Below are positions 26,295-34,869 of a stretch of DNA of 64,000 nucleotides, one piece after another (positions within the stretch are counted from its first letter, which is position 1; each line of letters starts with the position of its first letter). Source of the DNA: Halobellus captivus (GTDB lineage Archaea; Halobacteriota; Halobacteria; Halobacteriales; Haloferacaceae); NCBI RefSeq assembly GCF_007655485.1, contig NZ_VJXQ01000003.1, positions 96,941 to 160,940 on the forward strand. Direction: 5' to 3'. The notes beneath the pieces were generated by a model. It ran no database searches. It was not told the origin of the DNA and saw only the letters and a program-made list of their open reading frames with translations. Position numbers and translations under genes: made by a program.

Positions 26295-26460
26295 ACTCGT
26301 CTGACTTCGGGAGATCAAAAAAGCATACCGGACACTCAACTCCTCGTTGACAATAACTCTCTGAAGAGGTTCGGACGGTAGAGGCTCTAAATCGCGCAAA
26401 CGCGTGACTTTTTGGGCAACGGATTTATTGACCTCTCCCCTACAGTAGCGGTAGCAGACT

Positions 26461-27774
26461 ATGGACGAGGTATCACGTGACACGGCGGCGAGAGAATACG
26501 TCGAACGGATGCGCGAGGAACCGGGGTACATCCATCCCGGGTGGGGCCAGTCCGAGTATACCAACTGGATCGACGAGCAGCTCGCCTGGAAGGAGACCTG
26601 CTACATCGGGGACTGGTCGTTCATCTCTGATCTCGAGGTCTCGGGACCCGAGGCGATCGATCTGCTCGCGGACCTTTCGGTGAATTCGTTCGAGAACTTC
26701 GCCGTCGGGCGGGGGAAACATATTGTCCAGTGTAACGAGGACGGAAAGGTACTCGCCGAAGGAGTCGTCCGACGGACCAGTGAGGAGGCGTTCATCCTCC
26801 ACAGCACGCCGAGCTACTGGACGGAGTTCAATCTGCAACGAGGAGACTACGACGCGACCTGCCGCGAGCTCGACCTGTTCAAGTTCCAAGTGCAGGGTCC
26901 GACGTCGCTGTCGGTTCTCGAAGCCGTCGCCGACGGGTCGCTTCGAGATATCGAATTCATTCACTTCGGACCGATCGATATCGAGGGCCACGAGGTCACG
27001 GCGTTCCGGATGGGAATGGCGGGCGAACTCGGGTTCGAACTGCAGGGGCCCCAAGAACACGCCGACGAAATATGGGACGCGATCGTCGAGGCGGGAGGGG
27101 AATTCGGGCTCCGACGTTTGGGAGGCCGGACCGCCACAATAAACCACCTAGAAGCGTGTTTCCCGCCGCGAGGGCGGGTGTTCATCCCGGCCATCGTCGA
27201 CCCCGAAATGGACGAGTACCAGCAGTGGCTCTTAGAGGATATGGACCGCGTTTCGCGGGACATCCTCAGTTATCCGATCGAGGGGAGTTTCGAGGCCGAC
27301 GACATCAGCGCGTGGTTCCGAAGCCCGGTCGAGCTCGGGTGGGAGAACCGGATCGCCTTCGATCACGACTTCGTCGGCAGAGAAGCGCTCGAGGCGGAAG
27401 TCGAGAACCCTCGTCGGACGATGGTCACGCTCGTGTGGGACGACGCCGATGTCGTCGACGTCTACGCCTCGCTATTCGAGGAAGGGGAGCCGTACAAGTT
27501 TATGGAGATGCCAAACAAGCAGCAGTGGAAGATGGAGTCCGACGACGTTCTCGTCGACGAGGAACCCGTCGGCGTCTCGACGTTCCGGGGGTACAGTTAC
27601 TACTTCCGCGAGATGCTCTCACTGTGCACGATCGAAGTCGAGCACCGGGAACCGGGAACTGAGGTGACGGTGGTGTGGGGCGAACCCGGCGGGCCGCAGA
27701 AGGAAATTGCCGCTACTGTCGCTCCCGCTCCGTACAAAACTGACAACCGTTTCGGGAATCTAAATAGTGTCTGA
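26461..27774 (+). CDS. LigM-like / GcvT-fold methyltransferase, divergent paralogue 2
   Basis: 437 residues, shorter than the other two LigM-like proteins here and with a different N-terminus (MDEVSRDTAAREYVERMREE). Shared landmarks remain: YTNWIDEQLAWKETCYIGDW, FKFQVQGPTSLSVLEAVADG, GMAGELGFELQGPQEHADE, EGSFEADDISAWFRSPVELG, DHDFVGREALEA and DVVDVYASLFEEG. The GSKAYK segment of the canonical proteins is replaced by LGGRTATINHLEACFPP, so the substrate pocket probably differs. GGATTTATTG near 26422-26431 is its TATA element. Probably a folate-dependent demethylase; the substrate is unknown. Confidence 0.78.
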   Translation: MDEVSRDTAAREYVERMREEPGYIHPGWGQSEYTNWIDEQLAWKETCYIGDWSFISDLEVSGPEAIDLLADLSVNSFENFAVGRGKHIVQCNEDGKVLAEGVVRRTSEEAFILHSTPSYWTEFNLQRGDYDATCRELDLFKFQVQGPTSLSVLEAVADGSLRDIEFIHFGPIDIEGHEVTAFRMGMAGELGFELQGPQEHADEIWDAIVEAGGEFGLRRLGGRTATINHLEACFPPRGRVFIPAIVDPEMDEYQQWLLEDMDRVSRDILSYPIEGSFEADDISAWFRSPVELGWENRIAFDHDFVGREALEAEVENPRRTMVTLVWDDADVVDVYASLFEEGEPYKFMEMPNKQQWKMESDDVLVDEEPVGVSTFRGYSYYFREMLSLCTIEVEHREPGTEVTVVWGEPGGPQKEIAATVAPAPYKTDNRFGNLNSV

Positions 27775-27878
27775 GAGTTGGCGTAACGGTCGACGCCGAT
27801 ACGCGGACTCACGCTCTCGCGGTTAACGGCACGGTCCCACCCTAGACGAATCGTCTCACTCGTCTCCCGACTCTAGCT

Positions 27879-27897
27879 GCGGGTCTACAAAACCCGC
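27879..27897 (+). terminator. Possible hairpin terminator between GcvT-like and tctB genes
   Basis: Six-base stem GCGGGT / ACCCGC with loop CTACAAA, about 105 bases after the GcvT-like stop and followed by the AT-rich GTAATTGATTG. Position fits a terminator but the stem is short. Confidence 0.3.
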
Positions 27898-27966
27898 GTA
27901 ATTGATTGTTCTATTACATACCTTTCGGGGGGTTAAGTTTATATTCACAAACTATGACCAACAACT

Positions 27967-28527
27967 ATGACGATCACACCGGGATCCATAGATCCGATCT
28001 TCGAGCGGCTCTCGTCGGTGGACAGCCGCCTCTGGTCGGGAATATTCTTCGGCATTCTGGGTCTCTATACGCTCGCCGTCGTCCTCGAGGCGAGGACGTA
28101 CAGCAGCGATGCCCGGTTATTTCCGCTTATCGTCGGCGTTCCGTTCCTCGGGTTAGTTGTGTTGAAACTGGTGCTTATGGCGGCATCCGGAAGGCTGTCG
28201 CTGGGGTCGTTCGAAGTCATCGACTTGGCTGACGGAATGGGAGAGACGGCCGCTGTCGACGTAACGCCAGCCGTTCGCTATCGACGTGAGTTCGCGATGA
28301 TTCTCTGGATTGTCGTCTTGTCCGCGTTACTCTGGGCGTTCGGATTCCTATTCGCGCTACTTGTATTCCTATTCTCATTCGTTCTGCTGTACGAACGGAA
28401 GCCGATCCGGGCAGCCCTCGTCGGCGTCGGGACCTTCTCTTTCGTGTACGTGTTTTTCATCCGATTGCTCGGCGCGAACATCTACGAGGGGGCGTACCCG
28501 ATCGCCGTCTTGGGAGCCCTACTATGA
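27967..28527 (+). CDS. tctB: Tripartite tricarboxylate transporter small membrane subunit TctB
   Basis: 186 residues with four hydrophobic segments (FFGILGLYTLAVVLEA, LFPLIVGVPFLGLVVLKLVL, FAMILWIVVLSALLWAF, VGTFSFVYVFFIRLLG), the layout of the TctB small membrane subunit. Followed by tctA on the same strand, with tctC on the other strand beyond it. TTTATAT at 27938-27944 is centred 26 bases before the ATG. The transporter family moves organic acids, including citrate and aromatic acids such as terephthalate, using a secreted binding protein. Confidence 0.85.
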   Translation: MTITPGSIDPIFERLSSVDSRLWSGIFFGILGLYTLAVVLEARTYSSDARLFPLIVGVPFLGLVVLKLVLMAASGRLSLGSFEVIDLADGMGETAAVDVTPAVRYRREFAMILWIVVLSALLWAFGFLFALLVFLFSFVLLYERKPIRAALVGVGTFSFVYVFFIRLLGANIYEGAYPIAVLGALL

Positions 28528-28627
28528 GGACGCTGGGAACTACGACCACTCACCGGGTCCGCTGTGACCGCACGACGTCCGCCGCCGAACGGCGAACCCG
28601 GTGGGAGAGGCGAGAGCAGGAACCCTC

Positions 28628-28633
28628 GGAGGT
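28628..28633 (+). promoter_or_regulatory. Shine-Dalgarno site that decides the tctA start
   Basis: GGAGGT lies six bases before the ATG at 28640. The alternative GTG at 28601 has no such site, so tctA is taken to start at 28640 as an internal, leadered cistron of the tctBA unit. Confidence 0.6.
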
Positions 28634-28639
28634 CGTTCG

Positions 28640-30175
28640 ATGACGGAACTATTCACGGCGATCGACCTGTTGCTCCCGCTCCAGCAGACGGGGGATCCGA
28701 CCGAGGCGATACGGATCGCTATCGACACGGTGCTCACTCCGAGAAACCTCGTCTACATTTTGCTCGCGACGCTCCTCGGATTAGTCGCGGGGATGTTTCC
28801 CGGTCTGGGTGGGCCCGTTGCGCTCGCGCTGCTCATTCCGATCACGTACCCGCTCCCGGCGAACGTGGCGCTGATGATCCTCGCGGCTAACCTCGGCGGA
28901 ACGGCGTTTGGGGGTTCGATCACGGCGATCCTCCTGAACACTCCCGGTGACGCGCCGAACGCGGCCACCGTGTTCGACGGATATCCGCTAACTCGACAGG
29001 GGAGGGCTGGCGAAGCCATTGGGGCGAGTGCGACCGCATCCGCCCTCGGCGCTATCCTGGGCGTTATTCTCCTCGTTGCGACGATTCCGTTCATCCGACA
29101 GCTGTCGGTTGCGTTCCACTCTGTCGATATTTTCTGGCTCGCTCTCCTCGGTTTGGCGACGATTGCGGTCGTCACCCGGGGGTCGGTGATCTCGGACCTG
29201 ATCGCTGGCGGGTTTGGGCTGATACTGGCCTTCCACGGGCTCAATCCGGTGACCGGAAGCGCTCGGTTCACGTGGGACTTCGATTACCTCCTGTCAGGGG
29301 TGCCGCTCGTCCCGCTGATCATCGGCGTATTCGCGATCGCGGAGATGATCAAGCTGATGGGCGAGCGATCGACCATTTCGCAGGAGGAGCCGGACATCAA
29401 AGGTGTCCTCGTCGGCGTCAAATCCGTCTTCAGAAACTGGAAGGTGTTTCTCCGAAGCTCCTCGTTGGGTTGGATCATCGGGACGGTTCCGGGCGCTGGC
29501 GGCACTGTGGCGAACTTTTTGGCGTATCTCCAGGCGAAGCAGACCGACCCCGACCCGGACTCGTTCGGAAAGGGTAACATCAACGGCGTCATCGCCAGCG
29601 AGGCGGCGAACGACGCCAAAGATGGCGGGTCAATGGTGCCGACGCTGGGGTTAGGAATCCCCGGATCGGCCTCGACAGCGGTTCTCATCGGCGCATTCGT
29701 GATCAACGGGGTCAGTCCCGGTCCGCTGCTGTTCCGAGAGAACCTTCAAATCGTGTTCATCATCGTCTTCGCGCTGATTATCTCGAACGTCCTCACGTCG
29801 ATCGTCGGCCTCGCGTCGGCGAAGTACCTCATCAAGGTGACACAGATCAACGTGACGACGCTGGTTCCGATCGTCGTCATCGTCGGTCTCATCGGATCGT
29901 TTGTCATCCGCGGACAGTTCAGTGACGTCCTCCTGACCGTCGGATTCGGCGTGATCGGATTCTTTATGGTGAAGTTCGGCCTCTCCCGGGTCGCGCTGAT
30001 CGTCGCCCTAGTCCTCGGACCGCTTGCGGAGCAGAACTTCCACCGGGCGTTCCAGATCTCCAGGGGCGACCCTTCGATCCTGTACAACCGACCGCTGTCG
30101 CTCCTGCTGATCCTCGGAATCGTCTTAGTTCTCGCCATCCCGCTGTACCGCAGTCGAAGGGCGTCCCGTACCTGA
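28640..30175 (+). CDS. tctA: Tripartite tricarboxylate transporter large permease TctA
   Basis: 511 residues, about 12 hydrophobic segments. Seen: the family hallmarks VAGMFPGLGGPVALALLIPI and FGGSITAILLNTPGDAPNAATVFDG, and their second-half repeats SLGWIIGTVPGAGGTVANFL and VIASEAANDAKDGGSMVPTL ... LGIPGSASTAVLIGAF. It transports a carboxylate into the cell together with TctB, fed by TctC. It begins 112 bases after tctB. Confidence 0.94.
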   Translation: MTELFTAIDLLLPLQQTGDPTEAIRIAIDTVLTPRNLVYILLATLLGLVAGMFPGLGGPVALALLIPITYPLPANVALMILAANLGGTAFGGSITAILLNTPGDAPNAATVFDGYPLTRQGRAGEAIGASATASALGAILGVILLVATIPFIRQLSVAFHSVDIFWLALLGLATIAVVTRGSVISDLIAGGFGLILAFHGLNPVTGSARFTWDFDYLLSGVPLVPLIIGVFAIAEMIKLMGERSTISQEEPDIKGVLVGVKSVFRNWKVFLRSSSLGWIIGTVPGAGGTVANFLAYLQAKQTDPDPDSFGKGNINGVIASEAANDAKDGGSMVPTLGLGIPGSASTAVLIGAFVINGVSPGPLLFRENLQIVFIIVFALIISNVLTSIVGLASAKYLIKVTQINVTTLVPIVVIVGLIGSFVIRGQFSDVLLTVGFGVIGFFMVKFGLSRVALIVALVLGPLAEQNFHRAFQISRGDPSILYNRPLSLLLILGIVLVLAIPLYRSRRASRT

Positions 30176-30444
30176 GGCGCTGAAATCAGAGGTCGCGGAG
30201 CCTAAACACCCGCTCGCCCGCCGCCCGCTTCGGTAGTCTCCGACCAGAACGGCCCTCTCGCCGCGGTCGTCTTTTCTGCTGGCTCTGCGGGTCAGTCAAC
30301 GGCTACGCGCTACCGTCGGAGATCTCCGGTGAATCGCCTCGTGAATCCCTCACGTTTCCGTCGCAGGCCGGTCGACTATCCGTCTGCGACCGGTGAAAAA
30401 CGAGGCGCAGCGAAAGTACCGACTCGAAAAGAGGCGTTGCTACA
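30176..30444. other. Convergent gap between tctA and tctC
   Basis: About 270 bases between the converging permease and binding-protein genes. I see no gene, no strong hairpin and no promoter directed out of it. Confidence 0.4.
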
Positions 30445-31611
30445 TCAGCTACTGAACGCGTCCCGAATCAGCCCCGCGTACGGCTCCTCAGAGAGGGTAT
30501 CGAACGTCGTGTCGATCGCCTCACTGACCCGCTCCTCGCCCGCTTCGGGGTCGATGATGGGTCGTGCCGCCTCCCGGGCCTCCTGGACGAACTCCTCGTT
30601 CGAGGTGATCGTCTCGAAGGCCCCGACCAGCCGTTGGTGGACGTCGTCCGGGACGCCCGGCGGCGCCGCGATGAACCGCCGGAACACCGTGAGTTCGTTG
30701 TACTCGACGATGTTGTCGATGTCGAGATCTGTCGAGTGGTGCATAACCTCGATGCCCTGGTCCTCGAGGTACTCGTTGACGGAGTGGTCCGGCGATTCGA
30801 ACAGCACAAACATCTCCGCGGCGAGCGCGTTCACCACTTTCGCCGCCGAGGAGGCGGTTCCGACGGTGAAGGCGTTGCCTTCGCCCGACTCCAGGCCGGC
30901 AAGCGCCGCGCCTGTCCCTTCGTAGTGCACGAAGTTCGGTGCGTCGACGTCGAACTCGCCGGTCATCCCTCCGAGCAGGACCGTCAACATATGCGCGGAC
31001 GAACCGCGACCCTGGGTGACGAAGTTCAAGTCCGGCACGGCGTCGATGAACTGATCCCACGTGTCGATGTTCGCCGACTCCATAAGGACGAGTTCGTTCG
31101 GGTCCTGCGTGACATATCCGATTTTGGTCCAATCGCGCACGTCGAACTCGACGTCGAGGCCGATCTGTTTGTACGCGGCCTCCTTCGGCGCCCAGATAAT
31201 CAGCGTATGACCGTCGGGTTCGGCGTTCGCCGCCTGCGTCGCGCCGACGACCCCGCCGCCCCCGGTGACGTTCTGTACGTTCACCGTCGTCCCCAACTCC
31301 TCCTCCAGGTACGGTGCCATTAACCGGGCATACGCATCGAATCCACCCCCGGTGGAGTACGGAACGATGAGGTCGATGTTTCCGGACGGGAAGTCCGACC
31401 CCGACTCAGTGGTAGTCTGGTCATCTCCCCCGTCCTCACTGCTGTCACCGCCGCTATCGCCACCGCTGTCCCCACCGCTGTCACCGGTGTCCGACCCACC
31501 TCCGCCTCCGAGACACCCCGCTACCGTCCCAACGAACGCCGCGCCTCCGGCTGTTTTGAGAAACCGACGTCGGTTCGCTACTGCCCGTTGGTATTTGTCA
31601 CCGTTTACCAT
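30445..31611 (-). CDS. tctC: Tripartite tricarboxylate transporter substrate-binding lipoprotein TctC (Bug family)
   Basis: 388 residues. Twin-arginine signal ANRRRFLKTAGGAAFVG with lipobox VAGC, then a Gly/Ser/Asp linker made of tandem SGGD units (12-base DNA repeats at 31441-31488), then the Bug fold: IDLIVPYSTGGGFDAYARLM, VNVQNVTGGGGVVGA, VTQGRGSSAHM and HYEGTGAALAGLESGE. It presents the substrate to TctAB outside the membrane. GGTTTAAGTAAG near 31633-31644 is its TATA element. The opposite orientation to tctBA means separate transcription. Confidence 0.93.
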   Translation of the reverse strand: MVNGDKYQRAVANRRRFLKTAGGAAFVGTVAGCLGGGGGSDTGDSGGDSGGDSGGDSSEDGGDDQTTTESGSDFPSGNIDLIVPYSTGGGFDAYARLMAPYLEEELGTTVNVQNVTGGGGVVGATQAANAEPDGHTLIIWAPKEAAYKQIGLDVEFDVRDWTKIGYVTQDPNELVLMESANIDTWDQFIDAVPDLNFVTQGRGSSAHMLTVLLGGMTGEFDVDAPNFVHYEGTGAALAGLESGEGNAFTVGTASSAAKVVNALAAEMFVLFESPDHSVNEYLEDQGIEVMHHSTDLDIDNIVEYNELTVFRRFIAAPPGVPDDVHQRLVGAFETITSNEEFVQEAREAARPIIDPEAGEERVSEAIDTTFDTLSEEPYAGLIRDAFSS

Positions 31612-31808
31612 ACAGAAATCAAAGCGTCCAGCTTACTTAAACCTGTATTATTATTCATTCCATATCTGATGGCTATGGCGTCCGGTGGTCCGAACTCGCA
31701 CAGTTATGAACTGAACGTATGCGGACAGTTCACCGTCTGTGCCGTCTCCGGCTCGAAACGGAAACGAACTCTCGTTTCGGGCTCTCTACCGACACTCTCG
31801 GAGACCCT

Positions 31809-33038
31809 TCATTCGGTCGGGTTCGGTTCCGGACCCAGTCTCACCGCGAGCGTCACGGCGTACGCCATCGCAGCGATTGCAGCGAACGCGAACGCACCCT
31901 TGAAGCTGACCAGGCCGATGAGAACGCCCATCAGCAGCGGTGCGAGCGTGAGCGCCCCGCTCTTGAAGAACTGTAGGCCGCTCATAATTCCCGCCCGTTG
32001 TTCCTCGTCGGCGAACGCGGCGACCGCGTCGTTGACCACCGGATTGAGCACCGCCTCCCCTAGCGCGTAGAATACGGTGGCAACGACCAACATCCAGACA
32101 TTCGGCGAAAACGGGAGCACCGCGGTGCCGACGATCGCGAGAACAATACCCGCGAGCATCGTGTTTTTTCGCCCCAGTCTGAGGAGCACAGAGCCCGAAA
32201 TGGGAGAGACGATGACACGAATGCCGCCGTACACGCCGAGGACCGTCCCCGCAACGGTGGCTGGCGATTCGAGCTCCGAGACGACGAACACGGGGAGGAA
32301 GGTTGTGAAACTGGCCTTGAGGAAAAACAAGGTGAATCCCCCAGCGATGAAGAGAGCAAGTCGACCGTTCGCCGCGGCCAAGATGGTTCGGACGTACGCG
32401 CGGAGTTCCGCGACGACGACTCCGCGTTGGAGATCTGGACCGTCGCAGTCGAGCGGTTCCGGGTAGTACCAGTATACGAGCAACGCGACCGGGAGTGCCA
32501 GAGCGAACATGACGAACGGCAGTTGCCACGCGATTATCACGAGAACGCCAGCCACGATGGGTGCGACCGCGCTGGCGAGTCCGTTGATGCCCGATCGTAT
32601 TCCCTGCGCAGCTGATCCCTCGGCACCGGTGTAGAGGTCTCCGGCAAGCGTGGCAGATAGCGGTAACACGCCCGCGAACGCCGCACCCTGCACGGCGCGT
32701 AGCCCCAGTAGCACCGGATAGGTCGTTGCCCAGAGCGTCGCGATTCCTGAGACACCGAACAGGACGAGCGAGGGGATCAATATGGTCCGTCTCCCGTAGA
32801 TGTCTGCGCCCACGCCGACCAGCGGGACTGCGAGCATCTGCGTGAAAAAGAACATACTCATTACCAAACCGATCTCCGATTCGGTGAGCGCGAACTCGCT
32901 TCCGATGTCCGGGAGCGCGACGGGCGCGGCGTTAAGTCCGAGCGCCGCGACGCCACTCGAGAGAAACACCACCAGCAGGGCTGAATCCGTCAACAGCGTC
33001 CGGTAGGAAACGCCGGTGGCGTCCGAGGAGGCGGTCAT
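31809..33038 (-). CDS. MFS transporter
   Basis: 409 residues, 12 hydrophobic segments. Seen: the MFS loop motif GVGADIYGRRTILIPSL between segments 2 and 3, ALWATTYPVLLGLRAVQGAA, and a related loop LLRLGRKNTMLAG in the second half. Typical of drug or metabolite/aromatic acid porters of the DHA group. CATATATACGAC (33060-33071) is centred about 27 bases before the ATG. It diverges from the amidohydrolase gene. The substrate cannot be told; as an island member it may import or export a pathway intermediate. Confidence 0.88.
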   Translation of the reverse strand: MTASSDATGVSYRTLLTDSALLVVFLSSGVAALGLNAAPVALPDIGSEFALTESEIGLVMSMFFFTQMLAVPLVGVGADIYGRRTILIPSLVLFGVSGIATLWATTYPVLLGLRAVQGAAFAGVLPLSATLAGDLYTGAEGSAAQGIRSGINGLASAVAPIVAGVLVIIAWQLPFVMFALALPVALLVYWYYPEPLDCDGPDLQRGVVVAELRAYVRTILAAANGRLALFIAGGFTLFFLKASFTTFLPVFVVSELESPATVAGTVLGVYGGIRVIVSPISGSVLLRLGRKNTMLAGIVLAIVGTAVLPFSPNVWMLVVATVFYALGEAVLNPVVNDAVAAFADEEQRAGIMSGLQFFKSGALTLAPLLMGVLIGLVSFKGAFAFAAIAAMAYAVTLAVRLGPEPNPTE

Positions 33039-33204
33039 TATCGAACCGGTACTCCCACGGGTCGTATATATGTAGTCCAGGGTGATTCGCGATGACGGTA
33101 ATGCGGTCCGTCACCCGAGGAGCACAAATTCCCCTTTGACAAGGCATTTCGACGTCGCTCTGCGGACCTACAAATTTATGCTGCAACCTCCCTATTCCTC
33201 ATCT

Positions 33205-34350
33205 ATGTCCGTTAAAAAATTCCAGCCGGCGGACAGGCCGGAAATCCCGGAAGCGGTCCGCGAGGCGTTCATCGTCGATATCGACGTGCACCTCTCGATC
33301 AAAATGCTCGACGACCTCTTCCCGTATATGGACGATCGGATCGTCGACAAACTCGATCGGCCGTGGGGGAAATACCAGTTCGAGGCCATCGACTGGCTCC
33401 CCACCTGGGCGAACGACGCTGGCGGGATCGGCGTCGACAGCCACGGAACGGCGAAGACCGGCGAGGATATCTTGGCGATGATGGAGTCGATGGGGACGGA
33501 CGTCCCAATCGTCACGCCCGGATTTCAGAGCCTCCCGCAGGTCGCGTACCCGCGGATGAAAGAGGAGGTGTGCCGCGCGTACAACGACTACGTGTTAGAA
33601 CACGTCACTTCGGCTCACGACAACATCCACGCGCAGATCCTCCTCCCGCTCTGGGACCCCGAGCAAGCGGTGGCGGAACTCGACCGCGTTGGCAGCGAGC
33701 CCGACTTCGCGGCCGCCTACGGGTGGTTCGGGAAGTTCTGGCGGCTCGGCAATCCGGAGTACGATCAGCTGTACGACAAACTGACTGAACTGGATCTCCC
33801 GCTCTCTCTCCACCTCGACGTCGCCTCCTACGCCGACAAGGCGACGCCGGAGGGAGACGCGATCCGGACGTGGATCGAGGCCATCGGCTTCGATCCGGCG
33901 ACGCACGCGATTATGAACACGGTGAATATGATCGTCACGGGCGTCTTCGACAAGTATCCGGATCTGAACGTGGTGTACCAGGAGGGCGGCGTGCACTGGC
34001 TGCCTTTCGTCGCCTACCGGATGGACGAGTTCTATCAGCACACGCCGGAGGACGTCCAACTGGCGGAACGAATGTACGATCAGAACAAGAAGTACCTCGA
34101 TAAACTCCCCAGTGAGTACCTCTGGGAGAACGTCAAATTCTCCACCCAACCCGTCTGTCTCCCCGACAATCCGAAGCACTACGAGTGGCTGTTGGAGATG
34201 GAACATGCGGAAAACACGCTGATGTTCGCTACCGACTGGCCGCACAGCACGAACGACCCGCCGACGTGGATCTTCGAACATCCTCACATCGACGAGCCGA
34301 TGCGCGAGCGCATACTCCACGAGACTGCGGAGGAGGTCTACCGGCTGTGA
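33205..34350 (+). CDS. Amidohydrolase-2 family protein (ACMSD/LigW-like metal-dependent decarboxylase or hydrolase)
   Basis: 381 residues. Amidohydrolase-2 fold: the N-terminal metal segment FIVDIDVHLSI (DxH in place of the usual HxH), PIVTPGFQSLPQ, LPLSLHLDVASY, VYQEGGVHWLPFVAYRMDEFY and the final FATDWPHSTNDPPTWI, where the Asp completes the metal site. Related enzymes decarboxylate aromatic or muconic acids (ACMSD, LigW, gamma-resorcylate decarboxylase) or hydrate intermediates (LigJ). ATG at 33205 follows AAATTTATGC at about -28. The Rieske gene starts 15 bases after its stop, so they are probably an operon. Confidence 0.83.
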   Translation: MSVKKFQPADRPEIPEAVREAFIVDIDVHLSIKMLDDLFPYMDDRIVDKLDRPWGKYQFEAIDWLPTWANDAGGIGVDSHGTAKTGEDILAMMESMGTDVPIVTPGFQSLPQVAYPRMKEEVCRAYNDYVLEHVTSAHDNIHAQILLPLWDPEQAVAELDRVGSEPDFAAAYGWFGKFWRLGNPEYDQLYDKLTELDLPLSLHLDVASYADKATPEGDAIRTWIEAIGFDPATHAIMNTVNMIVTGVFDKYPDLNVVYQEGGVHWLPFVAYRMDEFYQHTPEDVQLAERMYDQNKKYLDKLPSEYLWENVKFSTQPVCLPDNPKHYEWLLEMEHAENTLMFATDWPHSTNDPPTWIFEHPHIDEPMRERILHETAEEVYRL

Positions 34351-34365
34351 AGGGGGAGTAAAGGG

Positions 34366-34719
34366 ATGACAGAACACATCGTGGGGTCCGTCGACGAGGT
34401 ACCGGACGGCGGCGTGATCGGTGTCGAGGTCGACGGCCTAGAGATCGCGATCTTCAACTGCGACGGAGATTTCTATGCGATGCAGAACCGCTGTATCCAC
34501 AGGAGAGCGGCGCTCCACCGGATCGACGAGGAGCGGATCGGCGAGGATGACTGCCTGACCGAGGGACCGGGCGACATCGACTGCGAAAAACGGGTCACGG
34601 CCTGCCCGTGGCACGGCTGGAAGTTCGAATTGGAGACGGGACAGCACCAGACGACCGAAAAGCGGATGCGAACGTTCCCGGTGATAGTCGACGGCGACGA
34701 ACTGCGAGTCGACGTATAA
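34366..34719 (+). CDS. Rieske [2Fe-2S] ferredoxin-like protein with an insertion between ligand pairs
   Basis: 117 residues, a single Rieske domain. Ligands: NRCIHRR (C43, H45) and ACPWHGWKF (C80, H83). The usual spacing between the pairs is about 15-17 residues; here it is 34, with an acidic insert that carries two further Cys (C63, C73). It is stand-alone, so it probably donates electrons to a partner oxygenase, which is not visible in this window. Its AG-rich upstream sequence (AAGGGGGAG) may act as a ribosome site. Cotranscribed with the amidohydrolase. Confidence 0.85.
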   Translation: MTEHIVGSVDEVPDGGVIGVEVDGLEIAIFNCDGDFYAMQNRCIHRRAALHRIDEERIGEDDCLTEGPGDIDCEKRVTACPWHGWKFELETGQHQTTEKRMRTFPVIVDGDELRVDV

Positions 34720-34869
34720 CTCTGGCCGCGGGATCGCCGTCAAAACGGTCGGTCATTTTCCCTCACTTCGCTTCCGTGCACCGTGAGAGCCGACGCGGTT
34801 TCTCAAAAAAACGGGACCGTACCGGCAGTACCGAACGACGAGATCGAGGGTCGACCTCGAAAGGCCGCT

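Noticed and set aside
31441..31488. 12-bp tandem repeats as a mobile or regulatory repeat
   Set aside because: They encode SGGD units in the linker of the TctC lipoprotein, a common low-complexity feature.
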